Assembly (NCBI RefSeq): GCF_029030725.1
Contig: NZ_CP113162.1
Span: 1,486,501 to 1,550,500 of the forward strand
Source of the DNA: [Pseudomonas] carboxydohydrogena
Lineage (GTDB): Bacteria > Pseudomonadota > Alphaproteobacteria > Rhizobiales > Xanthobacteraceae
Direction: 5' to 3'
DNA: 64,000 bases
Position numbers and translations under genes: made by a program. Under the pieces are notes generated by a model that saw only the letters and a program-made list of their open reading frames with translations, was not told where the DNA came from and searched no databases. This document shows, piece by piece, positions 31,565 through 40,455 of the stretch. Each line of letters opens with the position of its first letter. Positions within the stretch are counted from its first letter, which is position 1.

Positions 31565-32101
31565 ATGTTCTCGTTTCTCAAGAAATCGGCCCCGGCGCAG
31601 CGTACCATCGATGCCATCTATGGCATGATCGTGGCGCAGGCCCGGCAGCCGGCCTTCTATGCCGCACTCCATGTCCCCGACACGGTGGACGGCCGCTTCG
31701 ACATGGTGCTGCTGCATCTGTGGATGGCGCTGCGGGTGCTGCGGCAGGACCCGGCGGGAGAGGAACCGGCCCAGAAGCTGTTCGACCGTTTCTGCACCGA
31801 CATGGACGACAATCTGCGCGAGATGGGCGTGGGCGATCTTACCGTCCCGAAGCGGATGCGGAAGTTCGGCGAGGCTTTCTATGGCCGCTCGGCGGCCTAC
31901 GACGCAGCGCTGGAGGAAGGCCATGCGGAGCTGGCGGCGGCGCTGAACCGCAATATCTTCAACGAGGCCGATGCCGCCGATGCGGAGCGGCTGGCCGCCT
32001 ATGTGGCGGAAGCGCTGGCGCAGCTTTACAAGGTCGATCAGGCGGCTTTCGCGCAGGGCGAATGGCAGTTTCCGCCTGTCGGCGGTTTGGCGGAAGGATA
32101 A
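31565..32101 (+). CDS. Ubiquinol-cytochrome c chaperone (CBP3/UQCC1 family)
   Basis: Protein of 178 residues. The family is needed to assemble cytochrome bc1 (Cbp3 in yeast). The core runs from YGMIVAQARQPAFYAALHVPDTVDGRFDMVLLH to GDLTVPKRMRKFGEAFYGR, a helical bundle. No signal peptide is present, so it acts on the cytoplasmic side. It is followed at 4 bp by the DUF177 gene, with which it is linked in most alphaproteobacteria. Confidence 0.92.
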   Translation: MFSFLKKSAPAQRTIDAIYGMIVAQARQPAFYAALHVPDTVDGRFDMVLLHLWMALRVLRQDPAGEEPAQKLFDRFCTDMDDNLREMGVGDLTVPKRMRKFGEAFYGRSAAYDAALEEGHAELAAALNRNIFNEADAADAERLAAYVAEALAQLYKVDQAAFAQGEWQFPPVGGLAEG

Positions 32102-32105
32102 CCGG

Positions 32106-32687
32106 ATGAGCGGACATCAGCCCCATCGCGATAATCCTCGTGACAATCCCTGGAGCCATCCGGTCGCGGTAGCGAAGATTCCGGCTGCCGGATCGCACGT
32201 CACCTTCGCGGCCAATGCCGCCGAGCGCGCGGCGCTGGCGGAGATCGCGGGCCTGCGGGAGGTTCTGGAAGCGCAGGCGAGCTTTCATCTCACCCATGTG
32301 CGGGGCGGCGGCATCGAGGCGCGGGGGCATGTCAGCGGGCTGGTCGGTCAGGATTGCGTGGTGACGCTGGAGCCTCTGGAAAACCGGGTCGAGGAAGACA
32401 TCGACGTGATTTTCGCCGAGGCGGATTCGGCCGCGGCCGCCACGCCGAAAGTGGATATCGACGAGGACGAGCCGGACCCGCCGGAAATCATCGTCAACGG
32501 GGCCATCGACCTCGGGCGGCTCGCGACCGACATCCTGTTCCTTGGAATCGACCCCTATCCCCGCAAGGCGGATGCGGCTTTCACCGCGACGGTCGACGCC
32601 TCCGCCCCGGAGGAGCACCCGTTCGCGGCCCTGAAAGCCCTCCGGCAGGGGCCGGAAGGCGCCTCGAAAAGGCGGAAAAAGGACTGA
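32106..32687 (+). CDS. DUF177 (YceD-like) protein
   Basis: Protein of 193 residues. YceD/DUF177 proteins are linked to 23S rRNA or large-subunit metabolism and usually precede rpmF and plsX. The conserved core includes QDCVVTLEPLENRVEEDIDVIF and the acidic stretch DIDEDEPDPPEIIVNGAIDLG. ATG 32106 gives normal length. Here rpmF is not between it and plsX. Confidence 0.88.
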   Translation: MSGHQPHRDNPRDNPWSHPVAVAKIPAAGSHVTFAANAAERAALAEIAGLREVLEAQASFHLTHVRGGGIEARGHVSGLVGQDCVVTLEPLENRVEEDIDVIFAEADSAAAATPKVDIDEDEPDPPEIIVNGAIDLGRLATDILFLGIDPYPRKADAAFTATVDASAPEEHPFAALKALRQGPEGASKRRKKD

Positions 32688-32873
32688 GTCAAGAAGTTCA
32701 AGGAGCGAGATAGGCCGGTCAAGATATTGTATCGGCTTCCGAAGCGGCTATTGTTCAGGGAACGGCGGTATGACTGTCCCTCTGTAGCCGTCTCGCATTG
32801 CCAATCGCGGTTCGTTTTCCGATCAGTCGCAAACTCATCGGGCTCGCTGCACAATCAGGTTTTTACTCTGCCC

Positions 32874-33935
32874 ATGGCCCAGAAGGTTCGCATTGCGCTC
32901 GATGCCATGGGCGGCGATTTCGGCCCCCCCGTGGTGGTCGCGGGCGCGGGAATCTCACTGACACGGCATCCCGACACGGAATTTATCCTGTTCGGCGACA
33001 GCACCGCGATCAGCCGGGAGCTTGAGAAGCATCCGGCCATGAAGGCGGCCTCAAAGGTCGTGCACACCGATGTCGCCATCACCATGGAGGAAAAGCCGAG
33101 CCAGGCGCTGCGCCGGGGCCGCAAGACCTCCTCGATGTGGCTGGCGCTCGATGCCGTCCGCAAGGGCGAGGCCGACGTCGCGGTGTCGGCGGGAAATACC
33201 GGCGCGCTGATGGCGATGTCGCGTTTCAACCTGCGGATGCTGCCCGGCATCGACCGCCCGGCGATTGCCTGCGTGTGGCCGACGATCCGCAGCGAATCCG
33301 TGGTGCTCGATGTCGGGGCCTCGATCGGTGGTGATGCGCGCCATCTGGCCTCGCTCGCGATCATGGGCGGCGCGATGGCGCGGGTGCTGTTCGATATCGA
33401 ACGCCCGACCGTGGGCCTGCTCAATATCGGGGTCGAGGAGGTCAAGGGCGTCGAGGAGGTGAAGGAGGCGGCCGAGCTGCTGCGCTCCATGGACCTGCCG
33501 GAACTCGACTTCATCGGTTTCGTCGAGGGTGACGGCATCGGCAAGGGCGCGGCGGACGTGATCGTGACGGAAGGATTTTCCGGCAATATCGCGCTGAAGA
33601 CCGCCGAGGGCACCGCCCGCCAGATCGCGGAGTACCTGCGGAGCGCCATGAGCCGGACCTGGCGCTCCAAGCTCGGTTACCTGTTCGCCAAGAGCGCCTT
33701 CAAGGCGCTGCGGGACAAGATGGACCCCCGCAAGGTCAATGGCGGGGTGTTCCTCGGCCTCAACGGCGTTGTGATCAAAAGCCATGGCGGCACCGACGCC
33801 GAGGGCTTTGCGTCCGCCGTGGATGTTGGCTATGAGATGGTCCGCTACGATCTCCTGACAAAGATCAATCAAACTCTCAACCGTGACGGCGGGTCGCTGA
33901 CCCTTGTGCCGGCCGCGCAGGAGGCTGTTTCGTGA
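32874..33935 (+). CDS. plsX: Phosphate acyltransferase PlsX
   Basis: Protein of 353 residues that converts acyl-ACP to acyl-phosphate for PlsY in phospholipid synthesis. Signatures: [19 protein letters not shown] at the N-terminus, [11 protein letters not shown], and [19 protein letters not shown]. The ATG at 32874 begins this core, and the upstream open frame is not conserved. The stop overlaps the fabH start (GTGA). Confidence 0.96.
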   Translation: MAQKVRIALDAMGGDFGPPVVVAGAGISLTRHPDTEFILFGDSTAISRELEKHPAMKAASKVVHTDVAITMEEKPSQALRRGRKTSSMWLALDAVRKGEADVAVSAGNTGALMAMSRFNLRMLPGIDRPAIACVWPTIRSESVVLDVGASIGGDARHLASLAIMGGAMARVLFDIERPTVGLLNIGVEEVKGVEEVKEAAELLRSMDLPELDFIGFVEGDGIGKGAADVIVTEGFSGNIALKTAEGTARQIAEYLRSAMSRTWRSKLGYLFAKSAFKALRDKMDPRKVNGGVFLGLNGVVIKSHGGTDAEGFASAVDVGYEMVRYDLLTKINQTLNRDGGSLTLVPAAQEAVS

Positions 33936-34909
33936 GTACGATGCGTTCGGTTGTGATCGGCCATGGGGCATATTTGCCCGAGCGCGTGATGACCAATGCC
34001 GAGCTGGCCGGCATGGTCGAGACCTCGGATGAGTGGATCGTCCAGCGCACCGGCATCCATCAGCGCCACATCGCGGCGGACGGCGAGTTCACCTCCCATC
34101 TCGGCCTCAAGGCGGCGCAGGCGGCGATCGCGGACGCGAAAATCGACGCGCAGTCGATCGACCTGATCGTGCTCGCGACCTCGACGCCGGACCACACCTT
34201 TCCGGCGACCGCCGTGCAGATCCAGAACGGACTCGGCATCCACCATGGTGCTGCGTTCGATATCCAGGCGGTGTGCAGCGGCTTCATCTTCGCGCTGGCG
34301 ACGGCGGACAATTTCCTGAAAGCGGGCACCTACAAGCGCGCGCTGGTGATCGGCGCGGAGACGTTCTCCCGCATTCTCGACTGGAACGACCGTGGCACCT
34401 GCGTGCTGTTCGGCGACGGGGCGGGGGCGGTGGTGCTCGAGGCGCAACAGCAGTCGGGCACCAGCGCCGACCGGGGCATTCTCACCACGCATCTGCGTTC
34501 GGACGGCGCCCACAAGGACAAATTGTATGTCGATGGCGGTCCGTCCTCGACTCAGACTGTCGGTCATCTGCGCATGGAAGGCCGCGAGGTGTTCAAGCAC
34601 GCCGTCGGCATGATCACGGATGTCATCGTCGATGCCTTCGCCGCGACGGGAACAACGGCTCATGACATCGACTGGCTGGTTCCGCATCAGGCGAACAAGC
34701 GGATCATCGACGCCTCGGCCAGGAAGCTCGATATCGCGCCGCAAAAAGTGGTACTGACCGTTGATAAGCACGGCAACACCTCGGCGGCCTCGATTCCATT
34801 GGCGCTGGCGACAGCGGCCGATGACGGACGCATCAAGCAGGGCGATCTGGTGATGCTGGAAGCGATGGGCGGAGGGTTCACCTGGGGCTCGGCGCTGCTG
34901 CGCTGGTAA
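33932..34909 (+). CDS. fabH: 3-oxoacyl-ACP synthase III
   Basis: Protein of 325 residues that starts fatty acid synthesis by joining acetyl-CoA with malonyl-ACP. The catalytic triad is C115 in AVCSGF, H252 in PHQANKR and N282 in KHGNTSAAS. The GTG at 33932 has AGGAGG at 33919-33924 with proper spacing, whereas the later ATG (33941) would be too far from it. It overlaps plsX by four bases. Confidence 0.97.
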   Translation: MSTMRSVVIGHGAYLPERVMTNAELAGMVETSDEWIVQRTGIHQRHIAADGEFTSHLGLKAAQAAIADAKIDAQSIDLIVLATSTPDHTFPATAVQIQNGLGIHHGAAFDIQAVCSGFIFALATADNFLKAGTYKRALVIGAETFSRILDWNDRGTCVLFGDGAGAVVLEAQQQSGTSADRGILTTHLRSDGAHKDKLYVDGGPSSTQTVGHLRMEGREVFKHAVGMITDVIVDAFAATGTTAHDIDWLVPHQANKRIIDASARKLDIAPQKVVLTVDKHGNTSAASIPLALATAADDGRIKQGDLVMLEAMGGGFTWGSALLRW

Positions 34910-35038
34910 AAATTTAGATCGAATGCAACCGAATATTGCGTCCGAATATCATGCGGTTGCATGATGAGCATGGTTGACCCATTGCGAGTAACCTCTTATT
35001 TTTAAGCATAATTTGCACGCTGTAGCTGGGGTCGGATC

Positions 35039-35383
35039 ATGAGCGAGAGCGGAAAAACAGTCACGCGAGTCGATTTGTGCGAGGCGGTCTACCAGAAGGT
35101 CGGCCTGTCGCGTACAGAGTCGGCGGCGTTCGTCGAACTCGTTCTGAAAGAGATCACCGACTGCCTCGAGAAGGGCGAAACGGTGAAGCTGTCCTCGTTC
35201 GGCTCCTTCATGGTCCGCAAGAAGGGCGAGCGCATCGGCCGCAACCCCAAGACCGGGACCGAAGTCCCGATCTCTCCGCGCCGGGTCATGGTGTTCAAGC
35301 CTTCCGCGATCCTGAAGCAGCGCATCAACAACGGTGCCGTTGCGAAGGACGATGCCACGGTCGCGAGCGCGGCGGCCGGCTAG
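35039..35383 (+). CDS. ihfA: Integration host factor alpha subunit
   Basis: Protein of 114 residues. IHF alpha pairs with IHF beta and bends DNA at promoters and recombination sites. [28 protein letters not shown] is the DNA-binding arm, preceded by [22 protein letters not shown]. The tail is longer and Ala-rich. It is followed by the MerR regulator, as in other alphaproteobacteria. Confidence 0.96.
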   Translation: MSESGKTVTRVDLCEAVYQKVGLSRTESAAFVELVLKEITDCLEKGETVKLSSFGSFMVRKKGERIGRNPKTGTEVPISPRRVMVFKPSAILKQRINNGAVAKDDATVASAAAG

Positions 35384-35493
35384 GCGGCAGCCGCCGGTCT
35401 TACGGCACCGAATCATTTCCGAAAATCTGAAAAAGCGTTACCCTTGCGGCGGCGGGATGATTCATGCCGTGATTCTGACAGGGGGCTTGCCTT

Positions 35494-36255
35494 TTGGAAA
35501 AGGCACCGGACGCATTTCGGACCATCAGCGAAGTGGCTGACGATCTCGATATCCCGGCTCACGTGCTGCGGTTTTGGGAAACGCGCTTCGTTCAGATCAA
35601 GCCGATGAAACGCAGCGGCGGCCGCCGGTACTACCGGCCCGACGATGTCGAGCTGCTGCGCGGAATCCGCCGCCTGCTGTATGGCGAGGGCTACACCATT
35701 CGCGGCGTGCAGCGCATCCTGCGCGAGCATGGCGTCAAGGCCGTCCAGAATCTCGAAGAGACAGTGCTCGCACCTGCGTCGTTCTCCGGCCCATCGTTCG
35801 ACGCGGCGCCGCGACACGATGCGCATGAATTCGCCTCCGACGAGGACGAGACCGCCGAGGTCGAAGAGGAAGAGATCGACGACGCGGACGAGGCCGAGGA
35901 GGAATCGGACGAGATCGAGGTCGCGGCCGACAGTCCGCCGCTGCGGCCGTCGATGGATTTCGTGCCTTCGATGTCGGAGCGCATCGGCCCGATGCCGGCC
36001 GCCGCTGCAAGGCGTGCTCCCGATGTTCCGGTTGCGACGGTGACGAAACCGGCCGTCATACAGGCCGCTGCGTATCACAATGGAGCCGATGCCTACGCGC
36101 CGCCGGGCGTGCGCCAGACGCTTCAACATGGTGGCTTGCAGCAGAAGGCGTTCCAGCAGGCAAGGACTCATGGCGACGGGCAGGCCAAGCTGAAATCCGT
36201 TCTCGATGATCTGCTGAGCGCGCGTGCTCTGCTCGACAGGGCCATGGGCGGCTGA
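35494..36255 (+). CDS. MerR-family regulator with long acidic region
   Basis: Protein of 253 residues. The N-terminal MerR winged helix contains [25 protein letters not shown] and [15 protein letters not shown]. The middle is strongly acidic (about residues 107-150) and the tail is helical. The TTG start at 35494 is supported by GGGGG at 35481-35485 and by a stop codon in the same frame just upstream. Its target is not known. ihfA-merR is a conserved pair in this group. Confidence 0.9.
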   Translation: MEKAPDAFRTISEVADDLDIPAHVLRFWETRFVQIKPMKRSGGRRYYRPDDVELLRGIRRLLYGEGYTIRGVQRILREHGVKAVQNLEETVLAPASFSGPSFDAAPRHDAHEFASDEDETAEVEEEEIDDADEAEEESDEIEVAADSPPLRPSMDFVPSMSERIGPMPAAAARRAPDVPVATVTKPAVIQAAAYHNGADAYAPPGVRQTLQHGGLQQKAFQQARTHGDGQAKLKSVLDDLLSARALLDRAMGG

Positions 36256-36372
36256 CTGCATAGCGGCCTAGCACCCCGAATCTGAAGTTCTCCTCATCAC
36301 TCAGCGCACTTCCCCCTGGCGACTTCGGATTCGAAAGGACGCCAGCGGGTCTATGATTCTCGTGTGGTTTAT

Positions 36373-36425
36373 GTTCAGAAGTTCGCTTGAAGGGTTCGCG
36401 GAGAGAATGAGGCGAACTTTTGAAC
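36373..36425. repeat. Near-perfect 14-bp inverted repeat upstream of the acyltransferase
   Basis: GTTCAGAAGTTCGC (36373-36386) pairs with GCGAACTTTTGAAC (36412-36425) with one mismatch, around a 25-nt loop. It lies 35-90 bp before the acyltransferase start. It could be an operator or an RNA stem-loop. Confidence 0.5.
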
Positions 36426-36459
36426 AAGCACACCAGTCACGCCTGCGGGATTGATCGAC

Positions 36460-38394
36460 GTGTCATTGCCTTACCGACGAGACGTGGATGGCCTGCGTGC
36501 GGTTGCCGTCCTGTTCGTCGTCGGCTTTCACTATTTTCCATCCGTGTTTCGCGGCGGCTTCGTCGGCGTCGATGTATTCTTCGTCATCTCCGGCTTTCTG
36601 ATTACCGGCCTGATCCGTCAGGATGTTGCCGCAGGCCGGTTCAGTGTCGCGGCGTTCTATGGTCGAAGAATCAGGCGCATTTTTCCGGCGCTGGTTCTCG
36701 TTCTGCTCGTCTCTCTGGGGATGGGCTTTCTGTTCATGCTGCCCGATGCCTATCGCGCGCTGGGTCTCAACTCGGCGGCGTCGGCGGGCTTTGTCGCCAA
36801 CATCGCGCTGTACCTGCAACAGAACTATTTCGCGCCGAGCGCGGAGTTCAACCCGCTGCTGCACATCTGGTCGCTGGGCGTGGAGGAGCAGTTCTATCTG
36901 GTCTGGCCGCTGGTTCTGATGCTGCTGGTGCGCCACCGCGCGGCGCTCGCTGTTGCGATCGGGCTCGCTGTATTGTCGTTCGGCGTGAATGTCGCGCAAA
37001 CCGCAAGCAATCCCGTCGCCGCATTCTTCCTGCCGTTCAGCCGCTTCTGGGAATTGGGAGCGGGGGCGGTGCTCGCGCTGCTCCATGCCCGTGTCGGCCG
37101 CCCGGTTCTTGAGAAGGAATGGGCGGGATGGGCCGGATTGCTGCTGCTCGCGGCGGCGATGGTGGCGATCGATCGCGACAGGGCATTTCCCGGATGGTGG
37201 GCGTTGTTGCCGGTGGCGGGAACGATTCTGCTGATTGCATCGGGCGAGAATGCGCGGGCCAATCGCATCCTGAGCCATCGCGCACTCGTTTATATCGGCC
37301 TCATCAGTTATCCGTTTTATCTGTGGCACTGGCCGCTTCTGGTGTTCGCGCGCATCATTCGCTTTCAGAACGAGCCGAAGGTTCTCTTGTCGATTGGCTT
37401 GATCGTTGCTGCCGGTGTTCTCGCGCATCTCACATACAAATTTATCGAGCGTCCGCTCCGCTCGGGCGGGCATCTCTCCGCCAAGGTGGTTTCGCTTACC
37501 ATTCTTCTTGCTGTCTGCGGAGGTCTGGGATTGGCGGTGTACGCGAAAGACGGCCTCCCGGATCGTTTCCCGCAAGAGATTCAGAAGCGTGTGATCGATA
37601 CGGGCAGGGATGGCGAGGCGGCTCAGGTGTGCGTGTACGGCGCCGACATCAGGCCATCCGCCGAATGCGACGGGATCGGACCGGCCGGTGCGCCGCTCGT
37701 TCTGGTCTGGGGCGATTCACACGCCTTTCATCTGATCGCCGGTTTGCGGGCCCTGCAACAGGACCGGCGGGACTTCCGTCTCGCGCGCTACATTGCGTTT
37801 GCCTGTGTGCCGATGGTGGACGCGCTCGCGCCGAGTCCACGCTATTGCAACGGAGCGAATGCGTTCGCGCGGCAGAAGATCGAGTTGCTGCGTCCCGATA
37901 CCGTTATCATCGCGGCGCGATGGTCGGCTTACGACGGGACGCGCGGATATGCGTCGATGGATGAAAAGAGATTTACCCGGACGCTCGAATGGCTGAAGGC
38001 CATAGGCGTACAGCACATCGTCGTGTTCGGGCAGTTTCCGCACTGGAAGCTGGCCCCATCCGCGATCCCGCTACGGAATTTTCAGTTCAGCGTTTTCAAT
38101 CGCCCGGCTCACATCGGCAAATTGGCTGAGCGGGATTCGAACTATCTCGATGCGCCGGCGTTCGCGGCAGAGGATATGGTCAAACGTGTCGCGACAGCCG
38201 AGGGCGCGAGCTTCATTTCTCCGAGTGCGACCCTGTGCAATCGTGAGGGCTGTCTGATCACTGTTCCGGACAGCGACGGCCTGCCGATATCGCGCGACGA
38301 CGGCCATCTGACGCCTGCCGCGTCAAAATTCTTTATCGCGCAGAATGCAGCGGCCATCATGCCGGAATATCGCAAGAAGGAACCGCCCCAGTGA
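36460..38394 (+). CDS. Surface O-acyltransferase (OafA/YrhL type) with SGNH domain
   Basis: Protein of 644 residues. The N-terminal acyltransferase-3 domain has about 10 membrane segments, starting with YRRDVDGLRAVAVLFVVGFH and VDVFFVISGFLIT. A C-terminal SGNH-type esterase-like domain has GDSH (from VWGDSHAFHL) and DxxH (DGHLTP). Such fused proteins O-acetylate lipopolysaccharide, exopolysaccharide or peptidoglycan-linked sugars at the periplasmic face. The GTG at 36460 gives the typical short N-terminus; a TTG at 36451 is possible. It lies alone between merR and tRNA-Pro. Confidence 0.88.
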   Translation: MSLPYRRDVDGLRAVAVLFVVGFHYFPSVFRGGFVGVDVFFVISGFLITGLIRQDVAAGRFSVAAFYGRRIRRIFPALVLVLLVSLGMGFLFMLPDAYRALGLNSAASAGFVANIALYLQQNYFAPSAEFNPLLHIWSLGVEEQFYLVWPLVLMLLVRHRAALAVAIGLAVLSFGVNVAQTASNPVAAFFLPFSRFWELGAGAVLALLHARVGRPVLEKEWAGWAGLLLLAAAMVAIDRDRAFPGWWALLPVAGTILLIASGENARANRILSHRALVYIGLISYPFYLWHWPLLVFARIIRFQNEPKVLLSIGLIVAAGVLAHLTYKFIERPLRSGGHLSAKVVSLTILLAVCGGLGLAVYAKDGLPDRFPQEIQKRVIDTGRDGEAAQVCVYGADIRPSAECDGIGPAGAPLVLVWGDSHAFHLIAGLRALQQDRRDFRLARYIAFACVPMVDALAPSPRYCNGANAFARQKIELLRPDTVIIAARWSAYDGTRGYASMDEKRFTRTLEWLKAIGVQHIVVFGQFPHWKLAPSAIPLRNFQFSVFNRPAHIGKLAERDSNYLDAPAFAAEDMVKRVATAEGASFISPSATLCNREGCLITVPDSDGLPISRDDGHLTPAASKFFIAQNAAAIMPEYRKKEPPQ

Positions 38395-38495
38395 GAATGG
38401 CGGTTTTCGGCCCCAAATCGGTGAGGTAGCCAAGGCCATTTTGCCCGTTCTCACCTTGCCTTATGCCGCCAATTTCCCTAATCAGTGCCCGTTGT

Positions 38496-38573
38496 CGGAG
38501 CGTGGCGCAGCCCGGTTAGCGCACTAGTCTGGGGGACTAGGGGTCGTGGGTTCAAATCCCGCCGCTCCGACCA
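38496..38573 (+). tRNA. tRNA-Pro (anticodon GGG)
   Basis: The acceptor arms CGGAGCG (38496-38502) and CGCTCCG (38563-38569) pair; an A discriminator and an encoded CCA follow. The anticodon loop CTGGGGG is closed by the CTAGT/ACTAG stem, and the T-arm GTGGG-TTCAAAT-CCCGC is standard. T-rich sequence after 38573 may end transcription. Confidence 0.97.
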
Positions 38574-38747
38574 TTTTCCTGCCAAGAACGATCTGAAACA
38601 CCGCCGGGTGCAGGCCACCTGCGCGAGTGGCGCGCTTTGTTGTACCCATTCGCGCCTCCGAGCTGGCAGTTGCCTCGAATCCTGAACCGGCTCATCCTTC
38701 GCCCACAGCGGTGCCGATTCTGCCGCGCCCAACAGAAGGTGAAAACC

Positions 38748-39188
38748 ATGCTCTCCATCCGGCTGCGAAAATGGGTTGTTGCGTTGGCTGTTGTCCTTGG
38801 AGCGGGTTTTGCCTCCGCGGCCCACGCCGATAGCGGCACGATCCGCATCTCCGTGCTCAAGGGCGGCTGGTTCATCGGCGCCTCGGGAGGAAGCGGTACG
38901 CTGGTGTTTCAGGGTCGCCGCTATCCGCTCTCGATCGGTGGTCTGAGCGCGGGCCTTGTGTTCGGCGCCTCGAAGACCGATCTCGTCGGCACCGTCAGCA
39001 ACATCCGGCGGCCCTCCGATGTCGCGGGCGTCTACGGCGCGGCTGGCGCGGGCGTGGCGGCGGTGCGTGGCGTCAGCGCCATCGTTCTGACCAACGAAAA
39101 GGGCGCGGTGCTGACCATGCAGGGCCGTCAGGCGGGTCTGATGGTGAATGCCGACCTCAGCGGGCTTGCGATCTCGCTTCGCCGCTAG
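38748..39188 (+). CDS. Conserved exported protein of unknown function
   Basis: Protein of 146 residues. Signal peptide (KWVVALAVVLGAGFASAAHA) then a Gly-rich, repetitive beta-type domain: ISVLKGGWFIGASGGSGTL, SIGGLSAGLVFGASKTDLVG, GAAGAGVAAVRG. The periodic Gly/Ala/hydrophobic pattern suggests a lipid-binding or outer-membrane-associated fold of the SYLF/DUF1134 kind, but I cannot place it in a named family with confidence. AGAAGGTG precedes the ATG. Confidence 0.75.
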   Translation: MLSIRLRKWVVALAVVLGAGFASAAHADSGTIRISVLKGGWFIGASGGSGTLVFQGRRYPLSIGGLSAGLVFGASKTDLVGTVSNIRRPSDVAGVYGAAGAGVAAVRGVSAIVLTNEKGAVLTMQGRQAGLMVNADLSGLAISLRR

Positions 39189-39303
39189 CTCCAGCGCGGT
39201 ATTGAAAGCATCGGCCGAACGGTTCCGCGCCGTTCGGCGGGAGCGCTGATATGCGCCGGATGGCATTGATCGGCCTTGTCTTTTAAGACCATGACCTATA
39301 GCC

Positions 39304-39329
39304 AGATCACCTTATGATTAAGGTGATCT
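39304..39329. promoter_or_regulatory. Perfect 10-bp inverted repeat before the GT9 gene
   Basis: AGATCACCTT (39304-39313) and AAGGTGATCT (39320-39329) are separated by ATGATT, ending 17 bp before the ATG. It could be an operator for a regulator of the polysaccharide locus, or an mRNA hairpin that hides the start region. Confidence 0.55.
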
Positions 39330-39346
39330 ACGGATAGTATCGTTCC

Positions 39347-40450
39347 ATGGCGCTCTCACGGTTTGACCGTGCACTCTGGCGATCGACCAGACAGCTTTAT
39401 TTGCTCTCCCGCCGCGCATTTGCGCGAACGGGGAATGCTGCGTCGGACCCGGCCGCGAATGTCGAGCGCATTCTGCTGATCCGCACCGACAAGATCGGCG
39501 ACGCCATCATCTCCACGGCCTTCTTCAAGGCGTTGCGCGACAGGTTTCCCGACGCCCAGATCGATATTGTGCTGGGGCGGAAGAATGAAACGGCGGCGCC
39601 GTTGCTGCCGCATCTCGACGGCGTCTTTGTTGTAAAGAAAAGCCCGATCGAGCAGGCGCGCCTCATCCGCCAGTTGCGCGAGCGCCGCTACGATATCGCC
39701 ATCGACATGCTGACCGGGGATTCCATGACGGCGGCAAGCTATACGGCGCTCTCGGGCGCGCGCATCAATATCGGTTTCGATGGCAAGGCGGCCGGATTTT
39801 ACGATATTGCGATTCCGCGCCCGTCTGCGCCAGAGCACCAGGCGATGCAAATGCTGCGGCTGATCGCGCCGCTTGGCGTGACTGTGAAGCCGGAGGAAGT
39901 GCGCACCGCGGTTGCTTTCCCGCAATCCGCCGCCAAAATGATCCGCCAGAAACTCGGCCCGATAAATGACGGGACGAGACTGGTCGTCATCAACCTGTCG
40001 GTTGCTGCGGCGAAGTATTGGACCGACGAGAACTTCATCCGCCTGATCGGTGACATCAAATCGCCATCCGTGCGGGTTGTCTTGGCCGGTGCGCCGTGGG
40101 ATCTCGCCCGGATGGAGACGATCGGCGCGGCTGCCGATGTTGCGTGGCTTGAGCCGTCAGCCGATCTTTCGACGATGACGGCGGCGCTGTCATGCGCCGA
40201 TCTCGTCATCAGTCCGGACACCTCGATTGTGCATATCGCGGCGGCGCTGAACAAACCGGTGGTGACGCTGATGGCTTCCTATACGGCGAACGGCGAATGG
40301 TATCCTTTCGGTGTGCCATATCGGGCATTGCATTGTGCGACCCGCGTGGCGGATATTCCCTATGACGAAGTGCTGGCGGCGGTCCGCGACCTGATGGCGG
40401 AACTGGACGGCACGAAGCAGGTGCCTTCAACAGACAGGGTTTTGTCCTGA
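39347..40450 (+). CDS. Glycosyltransferase family 9 (heptosyltransferase-like)
   Basis: Protein of 367 residues. The GT9 fold is seen in ERILLIRTDKIGDAIISTAFFKALR at the N-terminus and in the C-terminal ADLVISPDTSIVHIAAALNKPVVTLM, which binds the ADP-heptose or nucleotide-sugar donor. It starts the polysaccharide locus. Members transfer heptose or similar sugars to LPS cores or related acceptors; the sugar here is unknown. A palindrome precedes it. Confidence 0.88.
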   Translation: MALSRFDRALWRSTRQLYLLSRRAFARTGNAASDPAANVERILLIRTDKIGDAIISTAFFKALRDRFPDAQIDIVLGRKNETAAPLLPHLDGVFVVKKSPIEQARLIRQLRERRYDIAIDMLTGDSMTAASYTALSGARINIGFDGKAAGFYDIAIPRPSAPEHQAMQMLRLIAPLGVTVKPEEVRTAVAFPQSAAKMIRQKLGPINDGTRLVVINLSVAAAKYWTDENFIRLIGDIKSPSVRVVLAGAPWDLARMETIGAAADVAWLEPSADLSTMTAALSCADLVISPDTSIVHIAAALNKPVVTLMASYTANGEWYPFGVPYRALHCATRVADIPYDEVLAAVRDLMAELDGTKQVPSTDRVLS

Positions 40451-40455
40451 CGGCT

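Noticed and set aside
38496-38573. tRNA-Pro as an integration site with a nearby island
   Set aside because: No integrase gene and no duplicate of the tRNA 3' end found within several kb on either side.
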